From Flavobacteriales bacterium (lineage in GTDB: Bacteria; Bacteroidota; Bacteroidia; Flavobacteriales_E; Vicingaceae): DNA of 64,000 bases. Below the pieces are notes generated by a model. The model had not been told where the DNA came from and ran no database searches. It was given only the letters and a program-made list of their open reading frames with translations. The number at the start of each line of letters is the position of its first letter. Positions within the stretch are counted from its first letter, which is position 1. Shown piece by piece: positions 41,903-51,028 of this stretch. A program made the position numbers and the translations under genes. The stretch covers positions 55,118-119,117 of the forward strand of contig JABTUP010000010.1 in the NCBI GenBank assembly GCA_015075325.1. Direction: 5' to 3'.

Positions 41903-43213
41903 TTGATTGAATTGGAGTTTATTTTAACCATATTTTACCTCAGTATTTTTTTATTCGCGATAAACAAAATCAGTTTTTTCAACGATGATGTTATTCCTAA
42001 ATATTGGTTTATGGGTGTTTTTGTTTTAAAAATACTCTTTGGCATTTTTTTAACCTTGATTTATACTTATTACTATACCGACAGAAGTACTTCTGACATT
42101 TACAAATATTTTGACGACAGTAAAATAATGTTTGATGCACTAAAAACTAACCTAGCTGATTTTTTGAAAATGCTTTTCGGGTTAGATTTCGATAAAGAAT
42201 ATTTTGACAAAAACTATTATACCAACATGAACTTTTGGTACAGAAAATATGAATCTAATATGTTTAGCGACAGCCATATCATTATTAGATTTAATGCTTT
42301 TGTGAGATTGTTTTCGATGGGAAACATTTATGTGCACAATGTATTTATTAATTTTATTTCGCTATTGGGGTTAACTGCGTTATTTAAATTTTTCAAACCA
42401 TTTTTTACTGCTAAAACACGTGTTTTATTCTATGCTATTTTCCTTATTCCTTCGGTATTGTTTTGGGGCTCTGGCTTGCTAAAAGAAAGTTTTATTTTGT
42501 TCGGGTTGGGCTTTATATTGTTATCGCTACAGCAATTGTTTATCCACTTCAAGTGGTATTATTTATTTTTAATAGTATTGTCTTTTATTATTTTATTATA
42601 TACCAAATATTATGTTTTAGCCGCATTAATTTTACCTCTTTCAAGCTATCTAATCTACAACAAAATAATGCGTAACAAATTAATAATTAGTTATTTATTT
42701 GCATTTATATTGTTGCTAAGTTTAGCTTTTATTGCATGGATATCAAAAGGAGTTAACCCTTTTGATTTAATTGTAAGCAAACACCAAGAATTTTTCCGTT
42801 TCAACACCATTTATCCTTCAAACAGTTCGTTTAAAATGCCTTATTTAATCGATTGGTGGAGTGTTATAAAACATGCTCCAAATGCTTGGGTTAATACGTT
42901 AATTCGCCCTTATTTATGGGAAAGTAAATCACCATTTGTATTAATAAGTTCGTTAGAAAATTTAATATTTATTGGTTTATTGATATTAGCCATGTTATTT
43001 CCGAATAGAAAAAATGTTAACTGGTTTTATGTTGTTTTTTGCCTTTCGTTTGTTATGGTGCTATTTTCCATTATTGGCTTAACCATTCCAATTTTTGGTG
43101 CGTTAGTTCGTTACAAAGTTCCTGGACTACCTTTTTTAGCAATTGCTTTATTGTTTTTAATCGATACCGACTTATTAAAAACTAAATTTACCTTCCTTAA
43201 AAAAATAATCTAA
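41903..43213 (+). CDS. Polytopic membrane protein, possibly a polysaccharide polymerase or glycosyltransferase
   Basis: A 436-residue protein with about ten transmembrane helices and one long loop (about 60-130) rich in Tyr, Asp and Phe. TTG at 41903 is taken as the start because the following codons encode the first hydrophobic helix at once; the first internal ATG would delete it. The layout recalls Wzy/EpsG-like or GT-C proteins, but no motif proves it. The stop overlaps the start of the amidohydrolase gene (TAATG). Confidence 0.55.
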   Translation: MIELEFILTIFYLSIFLFAINKISFFNDDVIPKYWFMGVFVLKILFGIFLTLIYTYYYTDRSTSDIYKYFDDSKIMFDALKTNLADFLKMLFGLDFDKEYFDKNYYTNMNFWYRKYESNMFSDSHIIIRFNAFVRLFSMGNIYVHNVFINFISLLGLTALFKFFKPFFTAKTRVLFYAIFLIPSVLFWGSGLLKESFILFGLGFILLSLQQLFIHFKWYYLFLIVLSFIILLYTKYYVLAALILPLSSYLIYNKIMRNKLIISYLFAFILLLSLAFIAWISKGVNPFDLIVSKHQEFFRFNTIYPSNSSFKMPYLIDWWSVIKHAPNAWVNTLIRPYLWESKSPFVLISSLENLIFIGLLILAMLFPNRKNVNWFYVVFCLSFVMVLFSIIGLTIPIFGALVRYKVPGLPFLAIALLFLIDTDLLKTKFTFLKKII

Positions 43214-44859
43214 TGCAAAGAATTATCTTGTTAATTGCTCTCATTTCGCTATTATTATTTGGTTGTGGCGAAACTCAAAAAATAGATTTAATTGTTCATA
43301 ATGCTAAAATTTATACAGTAAACGAAACCTTTGCTATTACTGAAGCTATGGCTATAGATAAAGGAAAAATTATTGCCATTGGTGCCGAAAACGAAATTAA
43401 AAATAAGTATTTAGCAAAAGAATACATCGATGCCAAAAAACAAGCTGTTTTCCCTGGATTTATTGATGCTCACTGCCATTTTTATCATTATGCTGCATTA
43501 CTTCAAGAACTCAATTTAAATGGAACAACTTCATTTAACGAGATGATTGAAAAAATTGTGGCTTACAGCAAAACTAATAGCTACGATTGGATTTTAGGCA
43601 CTGGTTGGGATCAAAACGATTGGGAAACAAAAGAATTTCCAACAAAAGATACATTAGACAAGTTGTTTCCAAATACGCCTATTTTTTTAACCAGAGTTGA
43701 CGGGCACGCTGCTATTGCTAATCAAAAAGCACTCGATTTAGCAAAAATAGACATGAACACTACTGTTAATGGAGGTATTGTTGAAAAGAAAAATGGTAAA
43801 CTCACAGGGATATTATTGGATAATGCCTTAGAAAAAATTAAAGCTATTCTTCCCGCAAAAACTAAAGAACAACTTACTAAAGAATTGCTTTTAGCTGAGC
43901 AAAAATTGTTTGAAGTTGGTTTAACAACGATTGATGAAGCCGGTTTAAACCGACAACAAATTGAGTTAATTGAAGAACTTCAACAATCGAATAAACTTAA
44001 ATTAAAAGTATATGCCATGGTGAGTTCAACAGAAGAATTGTTGGAATATTACTTGAAAAAAGGCCCTTACAAAACCGACCGATTAACTGTTTCTTCATTT
44101 AAATTTTATGCTGATGGAGCTTTAGGTTCTAGAGGTGCTTGTTTGTTAAAACCCTACTCCGATATTACAACTCACCAACATTATGGCTTAATGTTGCACG
44201 AAATGGATTTTTACGAAAAATATGCTCCTTTGCTTTATGAAAAAGGGTTTCAAATGAACACACATTGTATTGGCGATTCGGCAAACCAACAGCTCTTTAC
44301 TGTTTATAAAAATGTATTAAAAGGTTCGAACGATAAACGCTGGAGAATTGAACACGCTCAAGTATTAGATTCTACTCATTTTGAATTGTTTTCGAAATAT
44401 AATATTATTCCGTCGGTACAACCAACCCATGCTACATCTGACATGTATTGGGCTGAGGAACGCTTAGGAAGCGAACGTGTAAAAAATGCTTATGCCTACA
44501 AAAAACTACTCATTCAAAATGGATTGATTGCTTTGGGAACCGACTTTCCTATTGAAACCATAAACCCTTTGCTTACTTTTTATGCTGCTGTTGAACGTAG
44601 AGATGTTAAAGGATTTCCTGAAAACGGTTTTCAAAAAGAAAACGGATTGAGCCGCGAAGAAGCTTTAAAAGGAATGACCATTTGGGCTGCCATTGCCAAT
44701 TTTGAAGAAACCGAAAAAGGAAGTTTGGAAGTAGGTAAATCGGCTGATTTTGTTATGCTTAATCAAGATATTTTAACTGTTAATGAAAATACCATTTTAT
44801 CAACAAAAGTTTTATATACTTTTATCAATGGCGAAAAAGTTTTTTCGGCAAAAAATTAA
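43213..44859 (+). CDS. Amidohydrolase-family lipoprotein (YtcJ/AepA-like)
   Basis: A 548-residue metal-dependent hydrolase of the amidohydrolase-3 type. The lipobox LFGCGE marks it as a lipoprotein. The metal motif is FPGFIDAHCHFYHY near 78, with FYADGALGSRGA near 297, HCIGDSANQ near 352, WRIEHAQ near 376 and GTDFPIE near 440. These place it with YtcJ-like periplasmic hydrolases of unknown substrate. It shares one base with the membrane-protein gene upstream. Confidence 0.9.
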   Translation: MQRIILLIALISLLLFGCGETQKIDLIVHNAKIYTVNETFAITEAMAIDKGKIIAIGAENEIKNKYLAKEYIDAKKQAVFPGFIDAHCHFYHYAALLQELNLNGTTSFNEMIEKIVAYSKTNSYDWILGTGWDQNDWETKEFPTKDTLDKLFPNTPIFLTRVDGHAAIANQKALDLAKIDMNTTVNGGIVEKKNGKLTGILLDNALEKIKAILPAKTKEQLTKELLLAEQKLFEVGLTTIDEAGLNRQQIELIEELQQSNKLKLKVYAMVSSTEELLEYYLKKGPYKTDRLTVSSFKFYADGALGSRGACLLKPYSDITTHQHYGLMLHEMDFYEKYAPLLYEKGFQMNTHCIGDSANQQLFTVYKNVLKGSNDKRWRIEHAQVLDSTHFELFSKYNIIPSVQPTHATSDMYWAEERLGSERVKNAYAYKKLLIQNGLIALGTDFPIETINPLLTFYAAVERRDVKGFPENGFQKENGLSREEALKGMTIWAAIANFEETEKGSLEVGKSADFVMLNQDILTVNENTILSTKVLYTFINGEKVFSAKN

Positions 44860-44883
44860 TTGTTTAGTTTTGTCTAAATCTTT

Positions 44884-45564
44884 TTGATGCACAGCTACTT
44901 GAAGCATATCATTTACTTCTTTCTTTTTTTTACAACCTCAACCTTATTTGCTCAAAAAATTACTCCATTTGAAACATGGAGCGACAACGATTTAAGTATT
45001 GCTAACTCCGCCAAAAACATTAAAGAACTTTCATTTCAGGAGAAGAAAATAATTTTTTACATCAATTTAGCCCGAATTAATGGCAGTTTGTTTGCCGACA
45101 CCTACCTTAAAGATTACATGGATGATGTAAAAATTCCTAAAAACAAATATTACAAATCGTTAGTTAAAACTTTAAAAGAACAACCTCGTTTACCTGTATT
45201 AAATTTCGATGAAGAGTTGTTTAATGAAGCAGTAAAACATGCTAAGGAAATGGGTAAAACGGGAAGAAAAGGACATCGTTCGGGCGATTATGAAAGTTTT
45301 GGAGAACGTATGGCTCCGCTTCAAAAAAAGTTTAAAAAAGTGAAAGAAAGCAATCAGTATGGTTTTCCTGATGCTTTATCGATTGTAATTGATTTATTAA
45401 TTGACGACGAGCAAGAAAGTTTACGCCACCGCAAAATGCTGCTCAACCCTGAATTGTTTTACATCGGCGTTGGCATTCGTGCTCACAAAAAATTTATGAT
45501 TAATACGTCTATTTTAATGGGGGGAGAATTAATGAATCAGTCTTCAGTCCTCAATTCTCAATAA
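44884..45564 (+). CDS. CAP-domain (SCP-like) exported protein
   Basis: A 226-residue protein with a signal peptide (ending LFAQK) and a divergent CAP domain (IFYINLARINGSLFADTYL, LNFDEELFNEAVKHAKEM, GHRSGDYESFGE and the later LRHRKMLLNPELFYIGVGI). The His and Glu of the CAP cavity are present. The last eight codons (QSSVLNSQ) are written by a repeated spacer sequence complementary to the heptamer array just downstream, so the native C-terminus may have been replaced. Confidence 0.8.
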   Translation: MMHSYLKHIIYFFLFFTTSTLFAQKITPFETWSDNDLSIANSAKNIKELSFQEKKIIFYINLARINGSLFADTYLKDYMDDVKIPKNKYYKSLVKTLKEQPRLPVLNFDEELFNEAVKHAKEMGKTGRKGHRSGDYESFGERMAPLQKKFKKVKESNQYGFPDALSIVIDLLIDDEQESLRHRKMLLNPELFYIGVGIRAHKKFMINTSILMGGELMNQSSVLNSQ

Positions 45565-45580
45565 AAAAGATAACGAATGT

Positions 45581-45643
45581 AGACTGCGAACTGAAGACTG
45601 TAGACTGTAGACTGAAGACTGTAAACTGTAAACTGTAGACTGA
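45581..45643. repeat. Nine-copy 7-bp tandem repeat
   Basis: Nine units of the AGACTGT type (variants AGACTGA, AAACTGT, GAACTGA) fill the gap between the CAP-protein gene and nusB. CAGTCTTCAGT at 45539-45549 is the complement of ACTGAAGACTG in the array (45590-45600 and 45611-45621), so an RNA hairpin can form across the CAP stop codon and may act as the terminator. Confidence 0.85.
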
Positions 45644-45646
45644 CTA

Positions 45647-46597
45647 CTATTCCAATAAACCTCTACCAATCTTCTTCAATTCACCGCTTTGCTTAAGTTC
45701 AGCTACAAGCTTATCTAAAATTCCGTTTAAAAATACGTTGCTTTGTGGTGAGCTAAACCATTTGGCTAACTCAATATATTCATTCAGTGTAACTTTTACA
45801 GGAACTGCTTTAAAATGCAACAATTCCGTTAAAGCCATTTTCATTAAAATCACATCAACTAAAGCAATTCGCTCAACATCCCAATTTTTGGTTTTTTCGC
45901 CAATTAATTTAGCATTTTTGTCATCGTTTGTTATTGTTTTTCTAAACAAATCTTTTACCATCTGCACATCATCTTCGTAATCGGTATAAAGGCTCAAAAT
46001 AGGGTCGAAATTATTCGATTTTGTGGAGAATTTCTTAATGGTTTTAATTACCATACTCAACACAAAATCAATCTCATCAAATCCCCAATAAATGCTTTTA
46101 TCTTGTAATTCAGCAAGCATTAATTCAAAATCAGGAATAATCTTTTTGTAAATATCAACTACCAGTTTTTGGTCTTCTTCAAACGAAGTTTCTCTAGTGC
46201 TCATGTAGTTGGTATAAACTTCGTGTTGTTTTAAAAATGCAAGAAATTTACCAACCAACTCTTGGTCGGCACTCCACGATATTTTTTTATCCTTTAACTG
46301 AGCGTTTAGAGCTGAATTTTCTGCTAATAATTTAAAAATTGCATTATCAACAAATTTTCTATTTGGATTTAAATCGTCTGCTGATGGAAGTCGTTTGTTT
46401 TTAGCTTCTTCCATTTTAAGCTCCGATTGGTGAGTTAATTCTCTTCCTAATGCTAAGAAAAAGAGGTATAAATCATACATGCGTTCCAAACTTAAAAAAA
46501 GTTCGTTTTCCGCCTTTTTCATGTTTTGGTCTTCCGACTGAAAATAAGCGTACAATGCTTGAAATGTTTTTACTCTTAAATATCTTCTGCTTATCAT
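45647..46597 (-). CDS. nusB: Transcription antitermination factor NusB, long form
   Basis: A 316-residue NusB. The start MISRRYLRVKTFQALYAYFQSE and the C-terminal NusB fold (WDVERIALVDVILMKMALTELLHF, VPVKVTLNEYIELAKWFSSPQSNVFLNGILDKL) are typical. Bacteroidota NusB carries an inserted middle part that doubles the E. coli length, as here. It binds boxA RNA with S10 in rRNA antitermination. Confidence 0.93.
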   Translation of the reverse strand: MISRRYLRVKTFQALYAYFQSEDQNMKKAENELFLSLERMYDLYLFFLALGRELTHQSELKMEEAKNKRLPSADDLNPNRKFVDNAIFKLLAENSALNAQLKDKKISWSADQELVGKFLAFLKQHEVYTNYMSTRETSFEEDQKLVVDIYKKIIPDFELMLAELQDKSIYWGFDEIDFVLSMVIKTIKKFSTKSNNFDPILSLYTDYEDDVQMVKDLFRKTITNDDKNAKLIGEKTKNWDVERIALVDVILMKMALTELLHFKAVPVKVTLNEYIELAKWFSSPQSNVFLNGILDKLVAELKQSGELKKIGRGLLE

Positions 46598-46671
46598 TTA
46601 GTTGTTTCTCTCTTCTGGTTACTGGTTTCTTTTCTAATTACTAATCACTAATTACTAGTCATTAAAGTAAA

Positions 46672-47766
46672 CTACATCGTCATTCTTATTCTTCCCAAAG
46701 CTTCAATACGCTCTTCTGCCATTTGATTTGCAATAGCATAAGTTGGAATATTTTGGTCTTTCGAACGTTTTAAAATATTGGTAGTTGTATTGTAAATATC
46801 TTCTGCCTTAGCCATTGCCCATTCTGCCGAAAGGTTTGCTACCTCAGCATAACAATTGATAACTCCACCTGCGTTAATCATAAAGTCGGGAGCATAAATC
46901 AACCCTTTTTCCATTACAATTTTACCGTGTTTATCTTCTTGTTTCAATTGGTTGTTTGCTGCACCAGCAATAATCGAACATTTTAAACGGCTCAAAGTAT
47001 CGTCGTTTATAGTTGCTCCCAAAGCACAAGGTGCATAAATATCCATGTCTAAATCATAAATATCATTTAAACCAACCACTTCGGCTTTGTATGTAGTTGC
47101 AACTCTTTTTAATAATTCCTCATTAATATCGGTAATATAAACTTTTGCACCTTCGGCAGTTAAATGTTTTACTAAATATTCGCCCACATGACCTACTCCT
47201 TGAACGGCTACTTTTTTTCCTGCTAATGAATCTGAACCAAATTGTTGTTTAGCACAAGCTTTAATTCCCATGTAAACTCCAAAAGCTGTAACTGGCGATG
47301 GATCACCACTTTTTCCTGGCAAACCTGCAACATGATTGGTTTCCATGTTTACCCAAGTCATGTCTTGTGGCGAAATACCTACATCTTCTGCTGTAATGTA
47401 TTTTCCGCTAAGTGAATCCACAAATTTTCCAAATCTTCTAAAAAGTGCTTCGTTTTTTTGTGTTTTTGAATCGCCAATTATTACCGCTTTTCCTCCACCT
47501 AAATTCAATCCTGCTAAAGCATTTTTATAGGTCATCCCTCTCGAAAGTCTTAACACATCGGTTACTGCATCTGCTTCACTTGTGTAGTTCCACATTCTGG
47601 TACCACCTAAAGCTGGTCCACAAACGGTGTTGTGTACTGCTATAATTGCTTTTAATCCAGTAGCTTTATCTTGGCAAAAAACTACTTGTTCGTGGTTGTA
47701 AACCGACATATCTGACAACACCGTATTTACAGCTGTTGCAGATTGATTTTCTAAAATTGCTGACAT
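46672..47766 (-). CDS. Leucine (Glu/Leu/Phe/Val) dehydrogenase
   Basis: A 364-residue NAD-dependent amino-acid dehydrogenase. GPALGGTRMWNY near 49, the catalytic GLNLGGGKAVI near 90, TAEDVGI near 123 and the Rossmann loop VAVQGVGHVGEYL near 185 identify the leucine/valine branch by length and motif. It catalyses reversible oxidative deamination of branched-chain amino acids. Located between nusB and a divergent ABC exporter, a gene order common in Flavobacteriia. Confidence 0.92.
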   Translation of the reverse strand: MSAILENQSATAVNTVLSDMSVYNHEQVVFCQDKATGLKAIIAVHNTVCGPALGGTRMWNYTSEADAVTDVLRLSRGMTYKNALAGLNLGGGKAVIIGDSKTQKNEALFRRFGKFVDSLSGKYITAEDVGISPQDMTWVNMETNHVAGLPGKSGDPSPVTAFGVYMGIKACAKQQFGSDSLAGKKVAVQGVGHVGEYLVKHLTAEGAKVYITDINEELLKRVATTYKAEVVGLNDIYDLDMDIYAPCALGATINDDTLSRLKCSIIAGAANNQLKQEDKHGKIVMEKGLIYAPDFMINAGGVINCYAEVANLSAEWAMAKAEDIYNTTTNILKRSKDQNIPTYAIANQMAEERIEALGRIRMTM

Positions 47767-47904
47767 ATTATAAAGTTTATTTAATCTGATTAAAGATACT
47801 TACCTTTGCAAAGTTTTTTATTTGAGTCGACAAAAATAATCTTTATTAATGAATAGCCAACTGCTATTCGACAAAAAGTAAAAACACACCACTTAGTTGA
47901 TAAA

Positions 47905-49707
47905 ATGAAGTCATTAAAGTATTTAAACAAGTATTTATTCAAGTACAAATATCGTTTGTTGTTAGGAACGGTATTTATTGTTATTTCCAACATTTTTGCT
48001 CTTTATCCTGCTCAAATCATTAGAGAAACTTTTAATTTGGTTGAGGCTAAACTTTCCAATAAAGTAATTGACAGTTCTAGTTTTTTTGGCGATTTATTTA
48101 ACTCATTGAGTTTCGGAAAAGCAATTTTAACTTTTGGTATCATTGTTTTTGCATTGGCTTTAATAAAAGGATTGTTTGTTTTCTTCACCCGACAAACCAT
48201 CATCATCATGTCGCGATTGATTGAATACGATTTAAAAAATGAAATTTTCAATCATTTTCAATTGTTAGACACTTCGTTTTACAAAGAAAACAACACGGGC
48301 GACATCATGAACCGAATTAGTGAAGATGTGAGTAAAGTGCGTATGTATTTAGGTCCTGGAATAATGTACAGCATTAACTTAATTACGTTGTTTGCTTTGG
48401 TTGTTCCTGTAATGTTTTCCATCAATGTTAAACTAACGCTTTATTCGCTAACTCCACTCCCCATTTTATCTATTATTATTTATTATGTAAGCAGTAGAAT
48501 AAACAAACAAAGCGAAGAAGTACAAGCCAAATTATCAGATATTACTACGCTTTCGCAAGAAACCTACTCAGGGATTCGTATCATTAAATCGTTTGTAAAA
48601 GAAAAACTTTTTATTTCTAAACTGTACAACGAAAACGAAGATTACCTAAAAAATTCGATGAGTTTGGTAAAAACCAATGCCGTTTTTGCTCCTGTAATGA
48701 TGATGTTAATTGGACTAAGTACCATTTTTACCATTTACGTGGGTGGTTTAGAATACATTGCCGGAAATGTTACCATGGGTAATATTTTAGAATTTGTATT
48801 TTACATTAACATGCTTACTTGGCCAGTAACAGCTATCGGTTGGGTAACCTCTATTGCGCAACGTGCAGCAGCATCGCAAACACGAATAAACGAATTTTTA
48901 AACACCAAACCCAAAATTGAAAACCCAACCAACGACAAGTTTAACTACGAAGGACACATTGTATTCGATAACGTATCGTTTACCTATCCTGAGTCGGGGA
49001 TTAAAGCCCTTAAAAATATTTCGTTTGAAGTAAAACCAGGTGAAACATTAGCCATTGTTGGTAGAACAGGTTCTGGAAAATCTTCCATCATCAACCTTAT
49101 TTTACGAAAATACGATTGTACTTCGGGCAGCATTACAATTGACCAAACCAATGTAAAACAACTTAACTTAAACTTGTTGAGAGAAAATATTGGCTATGTG
49201 CCGCAAGAGGTATTTTTGTTTTCCGACAGCATTGAAAACAACATTGGTTTTGGTTACAAAAATGGTTTACCCGATGAAGAAGTAATAAAACAAGCTGCCA
49301 AAGATGCTGCTATTTATAGCAACATTATTGAGTTTCCGAAAGGATTTAAAACCAGAATTGGTGAGCGTGGTGTAACGCTATCGGGTGGACAAAAACAACG
49401 AATTTCGATTGCTCGTGCAATAATTAAAGAACCTAAAATTTTAATTTTCGACGACTGTTTATCGGCTGTAGATACCGAAACCGAAGACATTATTTTGGAA
49501 AACCTGGAGCGAATAATGAAAAACAAAACCTCGCTTATTGTTAGCCATAGGGTTTCTTCAGTAAAAAATGCCGATAAAATTTTGGTTATTGAACACGGTG
49601 AAATTATTGAAAGTGGAACACATCAAAGTCTGATGGAATTGGGTAAAACCTATTATACCATGTACCAAAATCAGTTATTGGAAATGGATAAACAAAAAGT
49701 TGATTAA
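47905..49707 (+). CDS. ABC exporter, fused permease and ATPase (MsbA-like)
   Basis: A 600-residue half-transporter. Six helices (20-310) are followed by an ATPase with Walker A VGRTGSGKSS near 385, signature LSGGQKQR near 492 and Walker B ILIFDDCLSAVD near 512. The catalytic Glu after Walker B is Asp here, as in degenerate sites of some heterodimeric exporters. A lipid or drug substrate is possible; none is shown. A GAATAGC/GCTATTC hairpin (47851-47869) lies in its leader. Confidence 0.92.
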   Translation: MKSLKYLNKYLFKYKYRLLLGTVFIVISNIFALYPAQIIRETFNLVEAKLSNKVIDSSSFFGDLFNSLSFGKAILTFGIIVFALALIKGLFVFFTRQTIIIMSRLIEYDLKNEIFNHFQLLDTSFYKENNTGDIMNRISEDVSKVRMYLGPGIMYSINLITLFALVVPVMFSINVKLTLYSLTPLPILSIIIYYVSSRINKQSEEVQAKLSDITTLSQETYSGIRIIKSFVKEKLFISKLYNENEDYLKNSMSLVKTNAVFAPVMMMLIGLSTIFTIYVGGLEYIAGNVTMGNILEFVFYINMLTWPVTAIGWVTSIAQRAAASQTRINEFLNTKPKIENPTNDKFNYEGHIVFDNVSFTYPESGIKALKNISFEVKPGETLAIVGRTGSGKSSIINLILRKYDCTSGSITIDQTNVKQLNLNLLRENIGYVPQEVFLFSDSIENNIGFGYKNGLPDEEVIKQAAKDAAIYSNIIEFPKGFKTRIGERGVTLSGGQKQRISIARAIIKEPKILIFDDCLSAVDTETEDIILENLERIMKNKTSLIVSHRVSSVKNADKILVIEHGEIIESGTHQSLMELGKTYYTMYQNQLLEMDKQKVD

Positions 49708-49716
49708 ACAAAAAGT

Positions 49717-49838
49717 GTCAATTCGAGTATCCCAAAGAATTTCGGGATGTATCGAGAACACACTTTTTGATATTGAAAAAATTGAATTCTCGATACCAAT
49801 TTCACTCATTAACAATCGTGAAATTGACTCGAATTGAC
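49717..49838. repeat. 122-bp structured repeat able to fold as a four-way junction
   Basis: Outer arms GTCAATTCGAGT (49717-49728) and ACTCGAATTGAC (49827-49838) are perfect complements. Inside lie three hairpins: CCCAAAG.../TTTCGGG (49731-49746), GTATCGAGAA/TTCTCGATAC (49749-49796) and AATTTCAC/GTGAAATT (49798-49825). It begins 10 bases after the exporter stop. Similar TCGAGT...GTATCGAGAA elements are, to my knowledge, frequent in Flavobacteriia. Confidence 0.75.
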
Positions 49839-49875
49839 AATTTTTTAGGAGAAGAAATAAATATTTTAAAAATTG

Positions 49876-49906
49876 TTTGCTAACTAATTTTTAATGTATA
49901 AATTTG
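49876..49906 (+). promoter_or_regulatory. Canonical Bacteroidota promoter of rplS
   Basis: TTTG (49876-49879), 19 bases, TAAATTTG (49899-49906): an exact match of both boxes and spacing. The ATG of rplS lies 38 bases further. Confidence 0.88.
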
Positions 49907-49943
49907 CAACCCTTTAAAAAGGATATTTTAATATTTAAGAAGC

Positions 49944-50303
49944 ATGGAAGCGATAAAATTTGTAGAAAACGACTTGTCACCAATTGGTAATTTCCCAGCA
50001 TTTAAAGCAGGAGATACCATTATTGTATATTATAAAATTAAAGAAGGTGCAAAAGAAAGAATTCAGCATTTTCAAGGTGTTGTATTGATGAGAAAAAACT
50101 CTGGTGCAAACGAAACTTTTACTATTCGTAAAATGTCGGGCAACATTGGTGTAGAAAGAATTTTCCCATTGGCTTCTCCATTTTTAGATAAAATTGAAGT
50201 AGTAAAACATGGTCATGTTAAACGTGCTAGAATTTATTACTTAAGAGATTTAACTGGTAAATCGGCTCGTATTAAAGAGAAAAAAATGGTTGCTGCAAAG
50301 TAA
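49944..50303 (+). CDS. rplS: 50S ribosomal protein L19
   Basis: A 119-residue L19 ([88 protein letters not shown]). The length is normal. It is monocistronic, with a canonical promoter before it and a strong terminator after it, and marks the end of the core part of the window. Confidence 0.98.
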   Translation: MEAIKFVENDLSPIGNFPAFKAGDTIIVYYKIKEGAKERIQHFQGVVLMRKNSGANETFTIRKMSGNIGVERIFPLASPFLDKIEVVKHGHVKRARIYYLRDLTGKSARIKEKKMVAAK

Positions 50304-50322
50304 TTTCCTAACAAAAATAGTT

Positions 50323-50358
50323 AAAGAGGCTAACCAAATGGTTAGCCTCTTTTTTTTT
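50323..50358 (+). terminator. rplS terminator
   Basis: A 14-bp perfect stem (AAAGAGGCTAACCA and complement) with a 2-base loop and a run of nine T, 19 bases after rplS. Confidence 0.95.
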
Positions 50359-50417
50359 ATCACATTTCCAAACAAATAAAATTATTTACAGAGAAGGTTC
50401 AGTTAATGCGTAATGCC

Positions 50418-50508
50418 GTGCTTTACACGGATTCTCACTTTAAATTTAATTACTAGCGGAACGAGTTTAGTCCCGAAAGCTTTCGGGACTAAACTCGCAC
50501 CAGCGAGG
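50418..50508 (+). repeat. 91-bp palindromic repeat R1
   Basis: Begins GTGCTTTACACGG and holds the perfect palindrome GAGTTTAGTCCCGAAA with its complement, ending CACCAGCGAGG. A near-identical copy R2 lies at 51728-51817. R1 directly abuts the broken 5' end of the DUF3127 gene. Confidence 0.85.
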
Positions 50509-50512
50509 CGAC

Positions 50513-50767
50513 CAATTTAACCCTGAAATTTGTTTTAGTTTGTTTGGCGAAGACAAAATTGCCATGTTGAGAAACTTTGGACCAGGACAAGAAATTGAAG
50601 TATCGTTTAATGTATCTTCTCGTGAGTTTAACGGAAAATACTACCACAACTTAGATGCTTGGCGTATTGCTGGTGCAAGCGCATCACAAGGAAGCAGCGA
50701 ACAAGCAGCAGCTCCAACTTACGAAGATGCTCCGCTACCAACCGAAGAAGACGATTTACCGTTTTAA
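50513..50767 (+). pseudogene. DUF3127 gene lacking its 5' end
   Basis: The frame holds FNPEICFSLFGEDKIAML, then FGPGQEIEVSFNVSSREFNGKYYHNLDAWRIAGA and an acidic tail ending EEDDLPF. This is the C-terminal two-thirds of a DUF3127 (OB-fold-like) protein. The expected opening of about 35 residues is absent, and repeat R1 begins right where the family match stops, with an in-frame stop inside R1. A TTG at 50540 could in principle start a 75-residue product, but it would lack the first strands. A good terminator follows. Confidence 0.75.
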
Positions 50768-50774
50768 TAAACAT

Positions 50775-50804
50775 AAAAAAGCCCCGCATTTGCGGGACTT
50801 TTTT
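50775..50804 (+). terminator. Terminator after the DUF3127 remnant
   Basis: Stem CCCGCA/TGCGGG extended by A6/T6 tracts, 8 bases after the stop. Confidence 0.85.
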
Positions 50805-50875
50805 GTTTCCATTACCTTTTTAATCATATATTCTAACCACAGTGAATGTGGAAAATGAGATGCCTGTAAGGAATT

Positions 50876-51028
50876 TTATTCAGGTTTTATTCTTACAATC
50901 TTATTATCTTTTATTACAACAAGTTCAGTCTTTTTTTGCTTTTTAAACTCAATAAGTTTTTCATACACTTTTTCAAGTCCAAGTAAAATTTTATCTTTAA
51001 GTTCTATTTGTTTTTTAACTGTGGTCAT
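50876..51028 (-). CDS. Small basic protein overlapping the zeta-toxin gene
   Basis: A 50-residue protein (ATG at 51028, TAA at 50876), helical in the first 32 residues (KKQIELKDKILLGLEKVYEKL) and beta-like at the end. It starts inside the last codons of the zeta-toxin gene (14-base overlap), so it is translationally coupled. Position and size suggest an antitoxin or immunity partner, which is inference; it does not resemble the classic epsilon antitoxin, which normally precedes its toxin. Confidence 0.6.
   Translation of the reverse strand: MTTVKKQIELKDKILLGLEKVYEKLIEFKKQKKTELVVIKDNKIVRIKPE

Noticed and set aside
50540..50767. Intact 75-residue gene starting with TTG
   Set aside because: It lacks the conserved first third of DUF3127 and the upstream in-frame codons still match the family, so truncation fits better.
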